From Hydnum rufescens UP504 (taxonomy: Eukaryota > Basidiomycota > Agaricomycetes > Cantharellales > Hydnaceae): a stretch of 22,476 bases of DNA. The notes beneath the pieces are model-generated. The model searched no databases and was not told where the DNA came from. It saw only the letters and a program-made list of their open reading frames with translations. The stretch is taken from assembly GCA_014904985.1 (NCBI GenBank), contig MU128925.1, positions 312,785-335,260 of the forward strand. Reading direction: 5' to 3'. Position 1 is the first letter of the stretch. The number at the start of each line of letters is the position of its first letter. A program made the translations under genes and the position numbers. Below, piece by piece: positions 18,241 through 22,476 of this stretch.

Positions 18241-20752
18241 AAGTATGGTTGCCACAGTTCAGTTTTGGTTCGGTTTTGACCAATCTGCTCAAAACTGTAA
18301 CCTGACCCAGTTCCAGAATCTCCCATAGAGGCAAAACCATAACCTGACTGGCGGTCTGGTTTCATAGCGGTTTGGTTCTGGTTTAAACTCAGTTTAAACC
18401 GGAACCCCAAGATAGGGAGTGAGCCACAGGTTTTGAGTAATTAAAAGTGACTACTACAGAGTTTCCGTCTCCTTTGCATCCCACTTTCTACACACACCCT
18501 GTTCATAGCCCTCCCTTTCTTCCATTTGTTCCCTGCGCATCTTCTGAAGGTGGCCCTTAGCCAGCTGTATCTTACCAAAGTGTTCTGAAGTCAACCGGGT
18601 ACGCAAATAGCTATCAGTGTCTTTAATAGAAGAAAAAACCCATTCACAAGGAACTGATGATGCTTGAATGGCCAAGTAATCCTGTGCCATCAATGTGAGA
18701 ACCGGGTATTGGCCTGTGTGATCCTAATCCCATGCTTAGTATTAATGAAGTCTTAAAAGGGGGAGAAGGGCCAAGAGTAAATATACCTTCCACCATTTCA
18801 ACATGTTGAAGTTAGCCTCAGGTGCAAGAGGATCTATGATATATGCATCCAATTCTTTGTGAGCCCCAGATTCAGATGCTTCCTTCAATCTTCGCACTGT
18901 GACTGCATGGACACGGTGAGCATTTCCATAACCTGCCTCATATGTACTTGGGACTGTGGTGTTAGGAACAGCTGCAGTCAGGTGGGCTCACTTTGCATCA
19001 TATCGTGACTTGTATTTGTCAAACTAATGAGACCAAGTCATCTGTGAGCACACATTACAATAGAGACCCAAAGACTGACCTCAATTCAGAATTTCTCAAG
19101 TGCCTGCTCCGCCCATATATCTTCCCACTCCTCCCAGATATATAAGTCTTTCATGCGAGGGTCCAGTACTAGAGGGAATAGCATATTTACATCACCAGTA
19201 CTGACATTATGACACAGGGATGAACACACATGAACTCGCAACCACCACAAGTGAACGGTCCAAGAGGTTGTAATATTTAGTCATGAGCTTCGTGCCTGCC
19301 ATGATTGCAGGTGCAAGAGGTGAAAACCAGGGCTGTCGCGACATGGCCTCCCACTGTGAGATAAAATTCTCGAAGGCAATAAGCAACCTCCACATGGTTG
19401 GCTCACTCTCACCCGAGAATTGTTGCTGTACGAGATCAGCCTCCTGAATGAAGGTGAGAATATTATTTAGTCCATCCAAGTCCTGAGAGATTACAACTCT
19501 CGTACTTGAAGGACTTCAATGATTAGATTAGTTAGCTCCCATTCGGTCTCAGTAAGGGCATATTGAGAGTATTTCGGTGTTCCTTTTTCCAGGGTAGGTA
19601 CACCTTCTTCTCCATCAGCATAATGAGTGAATCGGATAATTGCCTAAGTGTACTTAAATTCACTTAGTTCTGTACTAAACCCCAAATCCATGGCACTGCA
19701 TGCTTGCCTTTTTTTGTTCTACTACTCGCTTCAAGGCACTCAGCCAGGACCCCCAGCATGTGACCACATACGTGATCAGTTCAAGTTCCTTGATTCCAAC
19801 ATCCCGGCAACACTGGTGAAGGAAGTTTTTTGCAAGAGGTGAGCAGCGGACCTCATGATCATAACCCTTGGTATTAGTAAGAGCCCAAGAACTATAATAA
19901 TCTGCATACCTTTACGATAAATGCATGGATTTTGAAGAGTAGGCTCCCAGTGGGAAATGGATTTGTAGAATCAGCTTCGTCCATGCCAGTAATCAGATTG
20001 ATGATGTCACCTTCATCATCTTTGGGATTCCCAATGTCAGTGTTAAACAAGGCACCAGGAATTGCCATTGAAAGTCCCTTGATGAAGGCACCTTGAGCGA
20101 GGTTGATTGTATGCGACATACAGCTGCCCAAGCAATCAAAATATTAGACAAAGGAATAATGAGTCTAAATGACTCATACCAGACTCTGTTCTCAAGTGCA
20201 TCCCAATCATCAACACTGGCCGCAGCAAGGAGTCCCTCCAATTCTTTCATTGCTGCATCATTCACACTGGCATTATCCGAGGTGATATGGCCAAGCTAGG
20301 AAGTATCAAACACTTGTTAGTATCCACTAAGAGGCAACTCTGTTCTCATACCTTTGCTGGCGTCATCATATCTTTTGTTAAGTCAAAGATGTGTGCTGCC
20401 ATATTAGCACCTGAGTGGGATCCAGGGAGTTCGGTAAAGGAAATGAGTTCCGACTGGAGCTCCCAGTCCGCTGTAATGAAATGGACTGTAACAGCAATAT
20501 ACGCTTTCATGATGGACGAAGTCCACCCATCAAATGTAAGGGATACCTTCCCTGGAGTGGACTAGACAGGGATTAGAGTTAATGTGGAAGCAAGAGCAAG
20601 GAGTCCATACCTTAATCTGTTCCTTGAGGGACTCCTGGATCTCTCCCACATGAGCCATAATCGACAACATGATTTTCGTTCATTTTGGGATATCCTTCTC
20701 GCTTGCTTTCATGGCACTTTGTTTGGTCTGGTACACAGGCTGGTCAGTCACA
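18241..20752 (-). mobile_element. Degenerate hAT transposon
   Basis: The coding relic at 18454-20700 is followed on its 3' side by a GGTTCGGTTTTGACC / CAAAACTG / AACCGGAACC-rich segment (18255-18405), which resembles the short subterminal repeats typical of hAT ends (family knowledge). Exact termini and the 8-bp target duplication expected for hAT were not found. On the 5' side it is cut near the GGTACC mini-element at 20755, and the N-terminal BED-finger region is not visible. Confidence 0.65.
18454..20700 (-). pseudogene. hAT family transposase, intron-containing, inactivated
   Basis: Exons join in frame over small introns at 20562-20610 (49 nt), 20296-20351 (56, TACTAAC branch), 20124-20179 (56) and 19852-19909 (58). 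Domain signatures in order: LTFDGWTSS with KAYIAVTVHF (first catalytic Asp region), ITSDNASVND (second Asp region), CCMSHTINLAQGAF, ELELITYVVTCWGSW, the helical region WRLLIAFENFISQWEAM, LDPRMKDL, then KELDAYIIDPLAPEANFNML and the C-terminal dimerisation motif DYLAIQASSVPCEWVFSS with TRLTSEHFGKIQLAK near 18600. Later parts contain in-frame stops (after QALEKF near 19095, after RYDAK near 19000), so no full protein is made. Usually conserved Arg residues read Cys (TCWGSW) and Trp (PCEW), both C-to-T type changes. Role when intact: cut-and-paste transposition in the nucleus. Confidence 0.88.
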
Positions 20753-20754
20753 TA

Positions 20755-20810
20755 GGGGACCTAATTTAGGTACCACTTTCGGGGCAGAAAATGGTACCTA
20801 ATAGGTCCCC
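20755..20810. repeat. GGGACCTA/GGTACC palindromic mini-element, copy 2
   Basis: GGGGACCTAATTTAGGTACCA, a middle containing GGGGCAG, then TGGTACCTAATAGGTCCCC: a 56-bp foldback matching 2898-2951. It lies at the truncated 5' side of the hAT relic. Confidence 0.65.
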
Positions 20811-20825
20811 CAGACCTTACGGTGT

Positions 20826-20975
20826 GGAAGATAAAAACATCCAGTATCAGAAAATGCGAATAGCCATTGATCCCAGCCATTGGAATGATCATGTGACCTA
20901 TTACGAAATTAATTACAGCTATGCATGAAAACAGAGTTCATTTGATTACTCCATCAGTTTTGATCGGAGAGGTAA
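20826..20975. repeat. Dispersed repeat, copy 2
   Basis: Inverted match of 8511-8659, starting at the shared terminus TGTGGAAGATAAAAACATCC and ending TTTTGATCGGAGAGGTA. Its outer flank does not match that of copy 1, so the repeat limits are real. Confidence 0.85.
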
Positions 20976-20984
20976 AATAGCATA

Positions 20985-21185
20985 TTATAAGTATGCTATG
21001 TAATCTGTCCAAATATAGAGGCTTATGTAATATTTCCAAATATGGAAATATTACATAATACTTCCTAATATAGAAATAATTATGTAATATGTCCAAATAA
21101 GAAAATAATTATGTAATACTCCAAATAAGGAAAAATGCTTATGTAATATGGCCAAATATGGAAATATTACATAACTTTTTTTTAA
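20985..21185. repeat. AT-rich satellite-like tandem repeat (~45 bp)
   Basis: About five degenerate units of TTATGTAATATGTCCAAATA followed by a GAAAATAA-type stretch. Two of them include the palindrome ATGTAATATTTCCAAATATG GAAATATTACAT. No coding content. Confidence 0.8.
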
Positions 21186-21201
21186 ACTTATAATTCATTA
21201 A

Positions 21202-21310
21202 ACCCTAACCCTAACCTTACTGGGCATGAGGGTAGACATTCCCAACCCACTCCAGGCAATCCCAACCCTAACCACCAACCCTAACCCCAACCCCAACCAC
21301 CAACCGTCCC
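21202..21310. repeat. Interstitial telomere-like CCCTAA repeats
   Basis: AACCCTAACCCTAACC, the common fungal TTAGGG telomere repeat read on the C-rich strand, is followed by about 90 bp of degenerate CCAACCCTAACC, CCCCAACC and CACCAACC units. It is short and internal, so not a chromosome end here. Confidence 0.7.
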
Positions 21311-21480
21311 CAACCGCCAACATTATTACTATATTTGGCATACCAGGGATGATATATTTACCAGGCTGATACATATCCTCATAACTGGTAATTTGATGTA
21401 TCATGCCATGGTGGTAAGATATCAGGTTCATACATGAATATTCATGGTAACTTACCATAAAATGATACATGGAGCTTACT
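21311..21480. other. No gene seen; AT-rich spacer with small inverted repeats
   Basis: Contains CATGAATATTCATG and TGGTAAGAT / GTAACTTACCAT-type short inverted motifs. No frame or RNA gene recognised. Confidence 0.35.
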
Positions 21481-21640
21481 GCTACTGGTGTCACGTCCCC
21501 GTGCATTGTGCTGCCATGTCACATTGCTGTATGTTGCACTGCCATGCTTACGTTGCGCTGCCATGTCACATTCCATGCATCGCACTGCCGCGTCACATTC
21601 CCAGGCATCACATTCCTGTTTGGGCTCTCATTGTGCATTG
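21481..21640 (-). repeat. CACTGCCATGTCACATT-type minisatellite in an array 6 exon
   Basis: Five or six degenerate copies of TTGCACTGCCATGTCACATTC. It lies just downstream, in minus-strand sense, of the array 6 acceptor at 21655, so it would be part of its second exon. Read on the sense strand it is rich in GTGGCAG rather than A/C, unlike other exons. Confidence 0.6.
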
Positions 21641-21838
21641 GGTGAGGCCTCAATCTAAAATAAATAAAGGCACGTTAGTAAAAAGTTCCAAAGCAGTGCA
21701 AAAAGAGCAGCGTTTGCTGCTCTTTTTGTGCTGTGGTATCTACTAGACCACACACCCACAGTGGTGGGTGCGTGGTCATGCGCTTGCCTTTTTGGGCAGC
21801 TGCTTGTTGTGGTTGCAGAGATGGGAAGCAAGATGTAG
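21640..21838 (-). repeat. Hairpin exon/intron array 6 (one unit)
   Basis: Minus-strand unit leaving P3 leftward: exon hairpin 21746-21777, intron hairpin 21693-21733, branch-like TTACTAACG and acceptor TTTTAG at 21655. The donor side is damaged, with no GT in the expected place (about 21745). The first exon has the short stem CTGCCCAAAAAGGCAAG also seen in arrays 3 and 4. The array is truncated after one unit. Confidence 0.75.
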
Positions 21839-22257
21839 ATTCAATGCCGGCAATTGCCGATACTCAAGAAGCGCCCAAGTGCTGGTGCTGCAAACACAGT
21901 ACACAATAGGAACAAGCATGTATATTTAAAATAAATACTATATAATAAATATTTGCCCAGGAAAACCTGAAGAAGCCAATGATAATGAGTCAGAGCTCAA
22001 TAAGGCATGAGATGGCTAATTGCAGAGTGGATTGGGCCACTTCTACACATCAGAATTGGCCCAATCCACTCTGCAATTAGCCATCTCATGCCTTATTGAG
22101 CTCTGATTCATTATCATTGGCTTCTTCAGGTTTTCCTGGGCAAATATTTATTATATAGTATTTATTTTAAATATACATGCTTGTTCCTATTGTGTACTGT
22201 GCTTGCAGTGCCAGCGCTTGGGTGCTTCTCAAGTGTCGGCAATTGCCAGCATTGAAT
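21839..22257. repeat. Complete palindrome core P3 (arms ~200 bp, 19-nt loop)
   Basis: Arms 21839-22038 and 22058-22257 are near-identical reverse complements centred on 22048. The inner edges are GGATTGGGCC / GGCCCAATCC and the outer ends carry GGCAATTGCC. It is shorter than P1 and P2, with its loop where their AGAATTGGGCC block lies, so it may have lost the inner third. Array 6 runs left and a new array starts to the right. Confidence 0.93.
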
Positions 22258-22340
22258 TTTGCAACTATGCAGCCACACCCAGCAACAGGAATGTGACTGC
22301 ACGGCCATGGCACAACAGCAGCAGCAGCAGCAGCAGCAAT

Positions 22341-22404
<64 letters not shown>

Positions 22405-22476
22405 GCAGCAGCAATGGCAGCAGCAGCAGCAGCAGCAGCAATGCAGCAAGCAGCAGGCAGCAGCAGCAGCACAATG
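22258..22476 (+). repeat. First exon of a further array, with a long CAG microsatellite
   Basis: After P3 comes TTTTGCAACTATGCAGCCAC, closely matching 140-165 at the start of array 1. A nearly continuous (CAG)n tract follows from about 22313 to the window end, with occasional CAA or ATGG breaks. By analogy the first hairpin and intron should lie just beyond the window. Long homopolymeric frames across it (Gln, Ala, Leu, Cys) are a product of the repeat. Confidence 0.75.

Noticed and set aside
21198..21506. 102-residue minus-strand frame with GLGLGLVVRVG
   Set aside because: It is a translation of the telomere-like minisatellite.
22162..22474. Long Cys, Ala, Leu or Gln homopolymer frames at the window end
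   Set aside because: All are readings of the CAG/CTG microsatellite.
1..22476. tRNA, rRNA or intact transposase genes
   Set aside because: No cloverleaf with A and B boxes or rRNA signature was seen by eye, and both transposase genes carry several in-frame stops. A covariance-model scan would settle the RNA part.

Overview
The window looks like repeat-rich nuclear DNA of a filamentous fungus, probably a mushroom-forming basidiomycete (Agaricomycetes). The reasons are a broken KDZ-type (CxC-associated) transposase, a broken hAT transposase with 49-58 nt introns and TACTAAC-like branch sites, two solo LTRs, and no bacterial-style gene organisation. I found no intact cellular protein gene, rRNA or tRNA. 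The species cannot be told from the sequence alone.

Most of the window is built from one unusual repeat architecture. Long inverted-repeat cores (partial at 1-145; complete at 8899-9542, about 15141-15775 and 21839-22257) each sit at a divergent centre. On both sides an array runs outward. Each unit is an A/C-rich 'exon' ending in a hairpin with arms ACCACACACC / GGTGTGTGGT, then a 5' splice-site-like GTAAGT/GTGAGT 5-13 nt later, then a second hairpin with arms GCAAAAAGAGCAGC / GCTGCTCTTTTTGC, a branch-site-like TTAACTAAC and a 3' splice-site-like TTCTAG. I count about 33 such introns (mostly 93-118 nt) and about 40 exon hairpins. Arrays lie at 146-2640 (+), 5760-8898 (-), 9543-11043 (+), 11295-15140 (-), 15776-17670 (+), 21640-21838 (-) and 22258 to the window end (+, start only). 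All are consistent with outward transcription from the nearest palindrome. The arrays end in hairpins without introns and/or (TAAA)n/(AAT)n-rich tails with a shared flank, and neighbouring arrays meet tail to tail (2640-5760; 11044-11294; 17671-21640). No reading frame is kept from exon to exon, so a spliced, hairpin-studded noncoding transcript is the simplest reading; this is inference.

Other elements interrupt or separate the arrays. A KDZ-like pseudogene lies at about 2955-4296 (-), followed by a 2 x 270 bp tandem duplication (4491-5030). A 1.65 kb unclassified insertion (7010-8659) splits an exon of the second array. Two solo LTRs with perfect 5-bp target duplications (12922-13769, AATAT; 16366-17024, GACAA) sit inside the fourth and fifth arrays. 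A degenerate hAT transposase gene fills 18454-20700 (-), and satellite-like and telomere-like repeats fill 20826-21640. The mobile elements look like passengers. The divergent palindrome-plus-array unit is what I would regard as possibly undescribed.
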